Shown: piece by piece, positions 1-6,325 of the stretch
Numbering within the stretch: the first letter of the stretch is position 1
Layout of the letters: every line of letters starts with the position of its first letter
Assembly: GCA_905215505.1 (NCBI GenBank)
Contig: CAJMPU010000037.1
Span: 1-9,763 of the forward strand
Length of the DNA stretch: 9,763 nt
Reading direction: 5' to 3'
DNA from: an uncultured bacterium
Lineage (GTDB): Bacteria; Actinomycetota; Coriobacteriia; Coriobacteriales; Coriobacteriaceae
The notes under the pieces: generated by a model
What the model saw: only the letters and a program-made list of their open reading frames with translations
The model's database searches: none
Told to the model about the DNA's origin: nothing
Translations under genes and position numbers: made by a program

Positions 1-9
1 CTCAATCGT

Positions 10-30
10 AGCCCGAGACGGTCCCGGGCT
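10..30. other. GC-rich hairpin, possible degraded terminator of an upstream gene
   Basis: AGCCCG (10-15) pairs with CGGGCT (25-30). After one mismatch, two more pairs (17-18 with 22-23) close a small loop. The DNA that follows, GACAATTTCG, has no proper T tract, so intrinsic termination would be weak. It may end a gene lying left of the window. The hairpin is seen directly; the role is inferred. Confidence 0.35.
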
Positions 31-102
31 GACAATTTCGACTGTAATGGACGTTTTTAAACGACTAATCGTTGGGGACACTCTTGAACAGGCAACAACC
101 AA

Positions 103-174
103 GGAGCGTCCCCGGATGCCAGCACTTAGGGACGTTCCCAAAGTGCCGGCACATAAGGAACGTCCCCAAATGCC
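103..174. repeat. Short array of palindromic GGRACGTYCC repeats
   Basis: Three related units begin at 103 (GGAGCGTCCCC), 129 (GGGACGTTCCC) and 157 (GGAACGTCCCC). Each is followed by a variant of AAATGCC, giving a period of about 26-28 bases; a more decayed unit may start at 74. The units are also inverted relative to each other: 129-138 pairs perfectly with 157-166, GTGCCGGCAC (143-152) is a perfect palindrome in the loop, and GCACTT (122-127) with AAGTGC (141-146) flanks the middle unit. The reading frame of the next gene is open through the array, but the Pro/Arg/Lys-rich translation looks like read-through of a repeat rather than protein. Confidence 0.65.
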
Positions 175-243
175 GTCTACTGAATGGCGCCGCCGCAATT
201 ATCGAACAACCTGTTCAAAAACACGAACGAACACCGTCGCGTC

Positions 244-249
244 TATACT
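244..249 (+). promoter_or_regulatory. Possible -10 box of the flippase gene
   Basis: TATACT matches five of six bases of the TATAAT consensus and lies 34 bases before the chosen TTG start, leaving a leader of roughly 20 bases that contains the ribosome binding site. No good -35 hexamer is found 16-18 bases upstream, so this is a weak prediction. Confidence 0.3.
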
Positions 250-277
250 AGAGCGCAGCAATAGAAAGGACTCCGCT

Positions 278-1852
278 TTGAGCATCACGCCCATCGATAG
301 CATTCGCCGCGCCATCGCCCGCCGCAATGGCGTCGCCGACCCCACCGTATCGGACGGGGCGCACGGGCAGGGCGGACGCATCGAGAACGGCCTGTTCCCC
401 GCATCGCACACCGCCGAGGAGCTCGCACGAATCCAAGAGCTAAGCCAGCGTAACGCCGGCGGTCCCGACAGCAACCAGGCCACACGCCGTCGCCGCGAGC
501 GCGATCGCCAGCCCGGCCCCATCCACCGCATGGTCAATGCCTGGTGGAACCGCCTGCTCGGAGCCGTCTACGGCGGCGGCTTCTCCACGCAAGAAGCCGA
601 GTACGAAGATCACGCCACCCGTCGCGACTACCTTTGGAATACCCTGGGCACCGCCGTATGGGGCATGGCGTTTCCGTTGCTCACCATCGTGTCCACACAG
701 CTCGTGGGCGCCGAGGAGGCTGGCAAATTCTCCATCGCCTTTGTCACCGGCACGCTCATCATGATCGCGTGCAACTACGGCGTGCGCAATTTCCAGGTCT
801 CGGACATCGACAAAAAGACGTCCTTTGCCTCTTACCAGCTCAACCGCTGGATCTGCGGAGCGCTCGCGCTGGCATGCGGCCTGGTATACAGCAGCGCCCG
901 CGGCTACGATGCGCAGATGGCCACAATCGGCCTGGGCGTCTACCTGTATAAGGTGATCGACGGCATTGCCGACGTGTACGAGGGCCGCCTGCAGCAGGCC
1001 GACAAACTCTACCTGGCCGGCATGAGCCAAACGCTACGATCCGTCGGCGTCATCGCGGTCTTTAGCGTGGTACTGTTCCTCACGCGCAGCATGCCCATCG
1101 CCGCCATGGCCATGGGTGTTACCGCGATCGCCTCGCTCGTTCTGGTCACCGCGCCGCTCGCCCTGCTCGAAACCGAAAAATCGCGCCGCGTGAGCCTGCG
1201 CGAGGTCGGTCACCTGTTTATCCAGTGCGCCCCGCTTTTTGGCGCGCTGTTCCTGTTCAACCTTATCGAGAGCATGCCCAAGTTCGTGATGGAAGGCACG
1301 CTGGCCTACAAGTATCAGCTGTACTTTAATGCCCTGTTCTTTCCGGCGCAGGCTATTTTGTTGAGCATTGGATTTATCTATAAACCGCAGCTCCTGCGTT
1401 TGTCGAGCATTTGGGCTAATCCTCGCAAGCGTCGTCGCTTTGACCTGATTATTGTTGCCGTTATGGCACTGATCGTGGTCATCACCAGCGTGTGCGCCGC
1501 ATTTATGGCAGGTCCCGGTATTCCCCTCATGAGCTTCATGTACGGCCTCAATTTTGAGCGCTACCGCACGCTGGCACTGCTGATGGTTGTCGCCGGCGGC
1601 GTCACCGCGGCCATCGACTTTCTCTACGCCATCATCACGGTGCTGCGCCATGCCGGCGACGTCACCAAAATCTACCTGATCTGCTTCGCCGTAAGCGTAG
1701 TGCTGCCGGTGATCCTGATCAACCTGCTGGGTCTGATGGGCGCCGTGGTGAGCTACCTAGCCATCATGGCCCTACTCCTGGTGCTGCTGATTATCGAATA
1801 CGCCCACATCCGCCAACGCATCGAGCGCGACCGCAACCCGTACGGCGCCTAA
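278..1852 (+). CDS. Wzx/MOP-type polysaccharide flippase (lipopolysaccharide biosynthesis-like membrane protein)
   Basis: Predicted inner-membrane transporter of the MOP (MATE/Wzx) superfamily, which flips lipid-linked oligosaccharides across the membrane for capsule or cell-wall glycan assembly. The frame is open from ATG 47, but I start it at TTG 278 because AGAAAGGA (263-270) lies seven bases upstream and the earlier part translates the repeat array; this gives 524 aa. Residues 1 to about 117 are hydrophilic, with an Arg-rich run near 70-77. About 12 hydrophobic segments follow, the first near 121-142 and the last near 487-509. The first two helices and their linker (GAEEAGKFS) are typical of the flippase family. 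The long cytoplasmic N-terminus is unusual, since family members normally enter the membrane almost at once. No glycosyltransferase or polymerase gene is adjacent, so the substrate is unknown. The family is fairly sure; the exact role is inferred. Confidence 0.8.
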   Translation: MSITPIDSIRRAIARRNGVADPTVSDGAHGQGGRIENGLFPASHTAEELARIQELSQRNAGGPDSNQATRRRRERDRQPGPIHRMVNAWWNRLLGAVYGGGFSTQEAEYEDHATRRDYLWNTLGTAVWGMAFPLLTIVSTQLVGAEEAGKFSIAFVTGTLIMIACNYGVRNFQVSDIDKKTSFASYQLNRWICGALALACGLVYSSARGYDAQMATIGLGVYLYKVIDGIADVYEGRLQQADKLYLAGMSQTLRSVGVIAVFSVVLFLTRSMPIAAMAMGVTAIASLVLVTAPLALLETEKSRRVSLREVGHLFIQCAPLFGALFLFNLIESMPKFVMEGTLAYKYQLYFNALFFPAQAILLSIGFIYKPQLLRLSSIWANPRKRRRFDLIIVAVMALIVVITSVCAAFMAGPGIPLMSFMYGLNFERYRTLALLMVVAGGVTAAIDFLYAIITVLRHAGDVTKIYLICFAVSVVLPVILINLLGLMGAVVSYLAIMALLLVLLIIEYAHIRQRIERDRNPYGA

Positions 1853-1899
1853 TTGGAGCAATGGGGGGTCTCGTTGCGGACGATTTGCGACACGCAAAA

Positions 1900-2022
1900 C
1901 TAAGTGAGTAGACTTTTGCCGAATCCCTGACCACACCGGCAAAACACAAGTCAGTGACCTGCGGTTTTGTTGAGGCAAATTTGCCGGCTGCTCGGCATTT
2001 CCAAAAAAGTCTACTCACTTAG
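1900..2022. repeat. 123-bp nested inverted repeat, MITE/REP-like
   Basis: The ends are perfect 18-base inverted repeats: CTAAGTGAGTAGACTTTT at 1900-1917 and its complement at 2005-2022. Inside, in collinear order, GCCGA (1918-1922) pairs with TCGGC (1992-1996) and CCGGCAAA (1936-1943) with TTTGCCGG (1980-1987); CAAAAC (1940-1945) can alternatively pair with GTTTTG (1964-1969). The whole could fold as one long imperfect hairpin. No target-site duplication is seen at the borders and no protein is encoded. From memory, the AAGTGAGTAGACTTTT motif recurs between genes in Collinsella, but this was not checked. Confidence 0.7.
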
Positions 2023-2035
2023 CCAGCGGGCAGCC

Positions 2036-2083
2036 AAAAAAGAACCGTCGCAACGTCGTTTGACTCCGTTGCGACGGTTTTTC
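2036..2083. terminator. Strong bidirectional intrinsic terminator between convergent genes
   Basis: AACCGTCGCAACG (2043-2055) pairs perfectly over 13 bases with 2067-2079, with an 11-base loop. A T-rich run (2078-2082) follows on the plus strand and an A run (2036-2041) precedes it, so the structure reads as a terminator on both strands. It fits between the flippase (+) and the metallophosphatase (-), although it lies 190 bases past the flippase stop. Confidence 0.8.
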
Positions 2084-2207
2084 GAGCATTTTCGCACTGC
2101 CGAGGACGCAGACGTTCCTCATTTCTCGCGCTTACCGAGCAAGAAGGCGCTATTCTCCGAAAGTAGTCAAAAAAGCCCCGTCCCAAATTAGCTACCACTT
2201 GCACCGA
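2084..2207. other. Non-coding convergent spacer, probably repeat-derived
   Basis: No gene is supported here. Short open frames exist on both strands but lack ribosome binding sites and cross the hairpin. On the minus strand, just past the phosphatase stop, GGGACGGGGC is followed by six T residues (complement of 2171-2185), which looks like the right arm of a terminator, but no good left arm is present. The sequence complementary to 2180-2195 resembles that at 4914-4929. Confidence 0.4.
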
Positions 2208-3047
2208 TTATTCGCCCGGGTTGATGTTCGCGTAGAACTCCGCCCCATCATCGAGCCGCAGGATGCCCACGCGACCGAACTCGGAGCCGGTGGCGGCGGC
2301 GCAGTCGATGTCGATGCGATCGGGCACGCCGGCGGTATCCTCGCCACCCAGGCGCACAATCTGCCCGCGGCCCGACTCCTCATCGAGCCCCGCCAGGCCG
2401 CCAACCTCGCAATAGCGCCCAAGCGACACCGTGGGCGTGTGGCCGCTCACCACGACCGGACCCTCGCCCTCGGCAGAAAGCAGTCCCGTCGGCGCATCCC
2501 AATAGCCGTGACGAATCCACAGCAGGTCATCGGACGACTGCACCGCGAGCATCTGCTGCAGCAGCTCGCGATCGGCACCCACCGCTCCGACGCCATCGGC
2601 ACAATCGACGCCATGCTCAAGTAAAAACGCGCGCGCCGCCTTCATCTCGATTCCAGCATGTACCAGCAGATACGGGCGCTCCTCGGTCTCGGCCACCGCG
2701 TAGAGCGGCAGCGCGGCCATCCATCGCACGAGCTCCTCGTATGCCTCAAATTCCATGTCGTTGAGCTGCTCGCGCGTCGTCCAGCCACCGTTGATATCCC
2801 AGGTCTCGGCATCGAGCGGATCCTGGCCAATGATGGCATCGAGCATGATCTGCTCGTGATTGCCCTTGAGAACGCGGGCGTTAGGCAGCGAGCGCACGAG
2901 CTTAATAACGCCGACCGGATCGGGCCCGCGATCGATCATGTCGCCCAGCACGTACAGCGTGTCGTCGGACGTCAACGAGATCTTAGACAGGGCCTCGTCA
3001 AGCGCATGCACGTGTCCGTGAGCATCAGATGTCACATAGATCGCCAT
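2208..3047 (-). CDS. PPP-family metallophosphatase (serine/threonine phosphatase or ApaH-like)
   Basis: A 279-aa cytoplasmic protein with the full calcineurin-like metallophosphatase signature: SDAHGH (7-12, D8 and H10), GDMIDRGP (35-42), GNHE (62-65), LVHAG (128-132, H130) and GHTP (202-205, H203). These residues normally bind two metal ions and activate water to cleave phosphomonoesters. Motif order and length match the bacterial PPP group (PrpA/PrpB, ApaH-like), so the substrate could be phosphoprotein, a dinucleoside polyphosphate or another phosphoester; the sequence does not decide. The start is ATG at 3047 with AAAGG (complement of 3054-3058) six bases upstream. It is transcribed away from the antiporter and towards the flippase, and appears to be a single-gene unit. 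No lesion is visible. Confidence 0.9.
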   Translation of the reverse strand: MAIYVTSDAHGHVHALDEALSKISLTSDDTLYVLGDMIDRGPDPVGVIKLVRSLPNARVLKGNHEQIMLDAIIGQDPLDAETWDINGGWTTREQLNDMEFEAYEELVRWMAALPLYAVAETEERPYLLVHAGIEMKAARAFLLEHGVDCADGVGAVGADRELLQQMLAVQSSDDLLWIRHGYWDAPTGLLSAEGEGPVVVSGHTPTVSLGRYCEVGGLAGLDEESGRGQIVRLGGEDTAGVPDRIDIDCAAATGSEFGRVGILRLDDGAEFYANINPGE

Positions 3048-3097
3048 GGAACGCCTTTCCCTACCTTGCGACCGAAGCCCGGAACCGCAACTAAAAC

Positions 3098-3108
3098 TTC
3101 AAGTTGAA
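3098..3108. promoter_or_regulatory. Dyad TTCAAGTTGAA in the divergent intergenic region
   Basis: TTCAA and TTGAA form a perfect 5+5 dyad around a central G, flanked by AACTT direct repeats (3095-3099 and 3107-3111). It falls in the leader of the metallophosphatase, just downstream of its possible -10 box, where a regulator could bind. The dyad is seen; the role is inferred. Confidence 0.25.
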
Positions 3109-3122
3109 CTTAAACGTTACCC

Positions 3123-3152
3123 ATTGTACTCCGTTGCAATAAAGCTGGAAAG
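3123..3152 (-). promoter_or_regulatory. Possible promoter of the metallophosphatase gene
   Basis: On the minus strand, TACAAT (complement of 3123-3128) is a near-consensus -10 box. TTTCCA (complement of 3147-3152) lies 18 bases upstream as a 4-of-6 -35 match. This would give a leader of about 70 bases before the ATG at 3047. Confidence 0.4.
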
Positions 3153-3300
3153 GGTTTCCGAGCAGAGGCAAAGACGGCAGCCGTCTATGACGATATCGCG
3201 CACGCCCGCAATCTAACCCCATAAACCCACCATCTTTGGGTACAAATAACCGCAGGCAACTGACCGTGCCACGCCAACCACCCAGGAGCGGACACCATCC

Positions 3301-4902
3301 ATGAACCAGATCCTTCTCTTTATCGGCCTCGTCATTATTCTGTGTCTGACCATCAAACCCGTCGGCAAAAAGCTCCCCTTCCCCACCCTGCTCATCTTTA
3401 TCGCACTCGGCATGCTGCTGGGCGTCAACGGTCCGGCGCACATCGACTTTAGCGACTATGCGCTCACCGAAACCGTCTGCAGCACGGCGCTGCTGTTCAT
3501 CATGTTCTACGGCGGCTTTAACACCAATATCGACCGTGCCAAACCCGTTGCCGTGCCCGCGGTACTGCTGAGCACGCTCGGCGTCGTCATCACTGCCGGC
3601 ATTACGGGTGCGTTTGCGCACTTCGTGCTGGGTTTTGACTGGATTGGTGGCCTGCTGTTGGGATCGGTCGTGGCATCCACCGACGCGGCCAGCGTCTTTA
3701 GCGTGCTGCGCGAGCACAGCCTGTCGCTGAGGGGCGGCACCGACTCGCTGCTCGAGGTCGAATCGGGCTCCAACGACCCCGTCGCTTACATGCTCACCGC
3801 CGTGCTCGCCACACTCGCGGCCGGCGGCGACATTAACATCCCCGTGCTGCTGGCCAAGCAGATCATCCTAGGCGTGGGGTTGGGTCTTGCCATCGGCTGG
3901 GCATCCAGCCGCCTGATAGAGCGCGCACGCGCAACGGCCGAGGGCGCGCAGACCATCTTCTTGTTCGCGGTGGCCATCGTGGCCTACGCGCTGCCGAGTT
4001 ACCTGGGCGGCAATGGCTTTTTGGCCGTGTACCTGGCCGGTATTGTGCTGGGAGCCAGCGACATTACCGGCAAGGTCGAGATGGCGCACTTCTTCGATAC
4101 CCTCACCGAAATGGCCGAGATGACCATCTTCTTCTTGCTGGGCCTGCTCGTGACGCCCGCACGCCTGCCGCAAATGCTGCTACCGGGTCTGGCGCTCATG
4201 GCGTTTATGCTCTTCGTGAGCCGCCCCATCGCCGTTGGCGTGCTGCTGGCGCCCTTTAAGACGAACCCTCGCCAGGTAGCGCTCATAAGCTGGGCGGGTC
4301 TGCGCGGCGCGGCTTCGGTCGTATTTAGCCTCTTTGCCGTGGTGACCGGTATTCCCGGCGGTCACGACCTATTTGACCTGGTGTTTGTGATTGCTGTGTC
4401 GAGCATTGTGGTGCAGGGCTCGCTGCTGCCGGCGGTGGCAAAGAAGCTCGACATGATCGACGCGGAAGGCGATGTGCGCCGCACCTTTAACGATTACCGC
4501 GACGAGGACGGTATGTCGTTCGTCAAGCTCAAGGTGGGCGCTGGACATCCGTTTGCAGGACGCTCGCTCGCGGACATTGGCAGCGCCACCGACATGCTCG
4601 TGGTCCTGGTGCTGCGCGACGGGGCGCACCCGGTACTGCCCAATGGCGACACCGTGATCCAAGAAGGCGATCTGCTAGTGATGGCAGCCCCAACGTTCGA
4701 AGAGCGTGCCGAGGTTACGCTGCGCGAGGTCACCGTGACGCCCCACGGTCGCCTGGCCGGTCAGCGCCTGCGCGACGTGCCGCAGGGCAAGCACCCGTTT
4801 ATCGTGGTGATGCTCAAGCGCGACGGCCAAACGATCATCCCCGACGGCGACACCCTAATATACGCCGGCGACGAAGCTGTCATCGCCACACTGGCGTCGT
4901 AG
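3301..4902 (+). CDS. CPA1 (NhaP2/CvrA-type) cation/proton antiporter with two C-terminal RCK_C domains
   Basis: A 533-aa inner-membrane protein predicted to exchange K+ and/or Na+ for protons and so help control ion content and pH. About 12-13 hydrophobic segments span residues 1-382. Family landmarks include ASTDAAS (125-131), SGSNDP (155-160, with the conserved ND pair used in ion exchange) and WAGLRGA (331-337). The soluble tail carries two copies of a TrkA-C/RCK_C fold, at about 406-463 and 477-532. They share the pattern G-x(0-2)-L/F-A-G-x-x-L-x-D, then VVLVLRDG against VVMLKRDG and LPNGDT against IPDGDT. RCK_C domains bind ligands, often nucleotides, and gate transport. AGGAG (3284-3288) sits 12 bases before the ATG. 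It is divergent from the phosphatase; no clear terminator follows. The choice between K+ and Na+ is not decided by sequence. Confidence 0.9.
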   Translation: MNQILLFIGLVIILCLTIKPVGKKLPFPTLLIFIALGMLLGVNGPAHIDFSDYALTETVCSTALLFIMFYGGFNTNIDRAKPVAVPAVLLSTLGVVITAGITGAFAHFVLGFDWIGGLLLGSVVASTDAASVFSVLREHSLSLRGGTDSLLEVESGSNDPVAYMLTAVLATLAAGGDINIPVLLAKQIILGVGLGLAIGWASSRLIERARATAEGAQTIFLFAVAIVAYALPSYLGGNGFLAVYLAGIVLGASDITGKVEMAHFFDTLTEMAEMTIFFLLGLLVTPARLPQMLLPGLALMAFMLFVSRPIAVGVLLAPFKTNPRQVALISWAGLRGAASVVFSLFAVVTGIPGGHDLFDLVFVIAVSSIVVQGSLLPAVAKKLDMIDAEGDVRRTFNDYRDEDGMSFVKLKVGAGHPFAGRSLADIGSATDMLVVLVLRDGAHPVLPNGDTVIQEGDLLVMAAPTFEERAEVTLREVTVTPHGRLAGQRLRDVPQGKHPFIVVMLKRDGQTIIPDGDTLIYAGDEAVIATLAS

Positions 4903-5084
4903 TGACCAGGGGTTAGCTAATTTGCGACGAAGAAATCAAGCGCCTAGAGAACCTCATGCCTTCGCTCGCAGATTTGGATTTGCCCGAGGAGTAAAGCACC
5001 CCTCCCCCATGTAACCATCCTGTAAATCATAGCGGCGCACTCGAGTTTTACCGTGATGCGGTCGCGCCTGACGCTGCACTGTGC
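4903..5084. other. Spacer between antiporter and serC, with no clear terminator
   Basis: No complete gene and no strong hairpin with a T tract is visible, so antiporter transcripts might run on toward serC. The left part holds a possible coding remnant (4917-4994), described separately. Confidence 0.4.
4917..4994 (+). pseudogene. Possible C-terminal coding remnant
   Basis: Between TAG (4914-4916) and TAA (4992-4994), the frame reads LICDEEIKRLEN, then LMPSLADLDLPEE, an acidic, amphipathic stretch that looks like a real protein tail rather than random translation. There is no in-frame start codon with a ribosome binding site before the internal ATG 4956, and the antiporter upstream uses another frame. 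It may be the end of a lost gene or a chance reading. Confidence 0.2.
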
Positions 5085-5090
5085 TAAAGT
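5082..5090 (+). promoter_or_regulatory. Extended -10 promoter of serC-serA
   Basis: TGCTAAAGT has the TGn extension plus a -10-like TAAAGT (5085-5090), which can function with a poor -35; none is recognisable 16-18 bases upstream. Transcription would begin near 5097, inside the palindrome GAACGTTC (5096-5103), giving a leader of about 30 bases. Confidence 0.4.
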
Positions 5091-5128
5091 ATCCCGAACG
5101 TTCAAACGACTACGAGGGGAACTAGAAG

Positions 5129-6253
5129 ATGGCACGTGTGCACAACTTCTCAGCTGGCCCGGCCGCGCTGCCTACCAGCGTGCTCGCCGAGATCGCCGAC
5201 GAGATGATGGACTACCACGGTTGCGGCATGTCCGTGCTCGAGATGAGCCATCGATCTAGCATGTACCAGCAGATCATCGACGACGCCGAGGCAACCCTGC
5301 GCCGCCTGCTGAGCATCCCCGATAACTACCGTGTTCTGTTTTTGCAGGGCGGCGCCACGCTGCAGTTTGCGGGCATCCCGATGAACCTCATGCGCCGCGG
5401 CCGCGCCGGCTACGTCGTGACCGGCAACTTCGCCAACAAGGCGTACAAGGAAGCCGCCAAGTACGGCGAGGCCGTGCTGCTCGCGAGCTCCGAGGACACC
5501 AATTTCGACCGCATTCCCACCATGGCCGACATCAACGCGCGCATTGCCGCCGAGGCCGCGGGCGACGGGCTCGACTACGTCTACATCTGCCAGAACAACA
5601 CCATCTTTGGCACCATGTACCACGAGCTGCCCAACTGCGGCGATGTGCCGCTGGTCGCCGATGTCTCGAGCTGCTTTCTGTCGCAGCCGCTCGACGTTGA
5701 ACGCTACGGTCTCATCTACGCCGGCGCGCAGAAAAACGCCGGCGCCGCAGGCGTGACTGTGGTCATCGTGCGCGACGACCTGATCGCCGACGGCCCGGCC
5801 TTTGCGCAGACGCCGCAGTACATGAACCTTAAGACCCAGACCGCCAAGGGCTCCATGCTCAACACGCCCAACACCTTTGGCATCTACGTGTGCGGCAAGG
5901 TATTCCGCTGGGTCGAGGAGACCGGCGGACTTGCTGCCATGGCCGAGCGCAACTGGGCCAAGGCCAACCTGCTCTACAACCTGCTCGAGAACAGCGAGCT
6001 GTTCCACGGCACCACGCAGGAGGGCAGCCGCTCCATCGCCAACGTCACGTTCCGTACCGGCGATGCCGACCTCGACGCCGCCTTTGTCGCAGGCGCGGCC
6101 GAGCACCAGATTCAAAACGTCAAGGGCCATCGCCTAGTGGGCGGCATGCGCGCCAGCGTCTACAACGCCGTAACCATGGAAGACGTGCGGGCACTGGCCT
6201 CGTTCATGAAGGACTTCGAAGCGCAGCATAGTTTGAGCCCGCGATCTAACTAG
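5129..6253 (+). CDS. serC: Phosphoserine aminotransferase SerC
   Basis: PLP-dependent class V aminotransferase converting 3-phosphohydroxypyruvate and glutamate to O-phosphoserine and 2-oxoglutarate, the second step of serine synthesis; the family also acts in pyridoxal phosphate synthesis. The 374-aa length matches the usual 360-370 aa. Landmarks are FSAGPAALP (7-15) at the N-terminus, SHRS (40-43), LQGGATLQF (72-80) for cofactor phosphate binding, VADVSS (176-181, D178 contacts the pyridine ring) and AGAQKNAG (198-205), where K202 should form the Schiff base. GGMRASVYNA near the C-terminus holds the expected substrate-binding Arg. GAGGGGA (5114-5120) lies eight bases before the ATG. serA follows after 72 bases on the same strand, so the two form an apparent operon. 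No serB-like phosphatase is in the window. Confidence 0.97.
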   Translation: MARVHNFSAGPAALPTSVLAEIADEMMDYHGCGMSVLEMSHRSSMYQQIIDDAEATLRRLLSIPDNYRVLFLQGGATLQFAGIPMNLMRRGRAGYVVTGNFANKAYKEAAKYGEAVLLASSEDTNFDRIPTMADINARIAAEAAGDGLDYVYICQNNTIFGTMYHELPNCGDVPLVADVSSCFLSQPLDVERYGLIYAGAQKNAGAAGVTVVIVRDDLIADGPAFAQTPQYMNLKTQTAKGSMLNTPNTFGIYVCGKVFRWVEETGGLAAMAERNWAKANLLYNLLENSELFHGTTQEGSRSIANVTFRTGDADLDAAFVAGAAEHQIQNVKGHRLVGGMRASVYNAVTMEDVRALASFMKDFEAQHSLSPRSN

Positions 6254-6269
6254 CCCGCAGCACGCGGGC
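6253..6269 (+). other. Hairpin between serC and serA
   Basis: GCCCGC (6253-6258) pairs with GCGGGC (6264-6269) around the loop AGCAC, starting on the last base of the serC stop codon. There is no T tract after it, so it is more likely an mRNA-stabilising or partial attenuating structure than a terminator. Confidence 0.4.
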
Positions 6270-6325
6270 CGACCAGCCACCTCAGACCACCCTGTTTAGA
6301 TAAAAACCTGCTAAGGAGTTTTTCC

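Noticed and set aside
47..277. N-terminal extension of the flippase frame from ATG 47, or from ATG 116 or 170
   Set aside because: It translates the palindromic repeats into Pro/Lys/Arg-rich sequence; apparent AAGGA sites before ATG 116 and 170 are part of the repeat unit, and TTG 278 has a better-placed ribosome binding site.
1900..2022. CRISPR-like or tRNA-like structure
   Set aside because: There is only one pair of arms and no regularly spaced direct repeats; the fold has no cloverleaf arms or TTCRA loop.
1967..2204. Short frames on both strands in the convergent spacer
   Set aside because: They cross the inverted repeat and the terminator and have no ribosome binding site, so they are read-outs of non-coding repeats.
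3172..3186. AGACGG/CCGTCT hairpin as a terminator in the divergent region
   Set aside because: The stem is six bases with no T tract on either strand, and both neighbouring genes are transcribed away from it.
5150..6130. 326-aa open frame on the minus strand
   Set aside because: It is antisense to serC, a clear enzyme gene; its Gly/Val/Ala/His-rich composition is typical of the shadow of a GC-rich gene.
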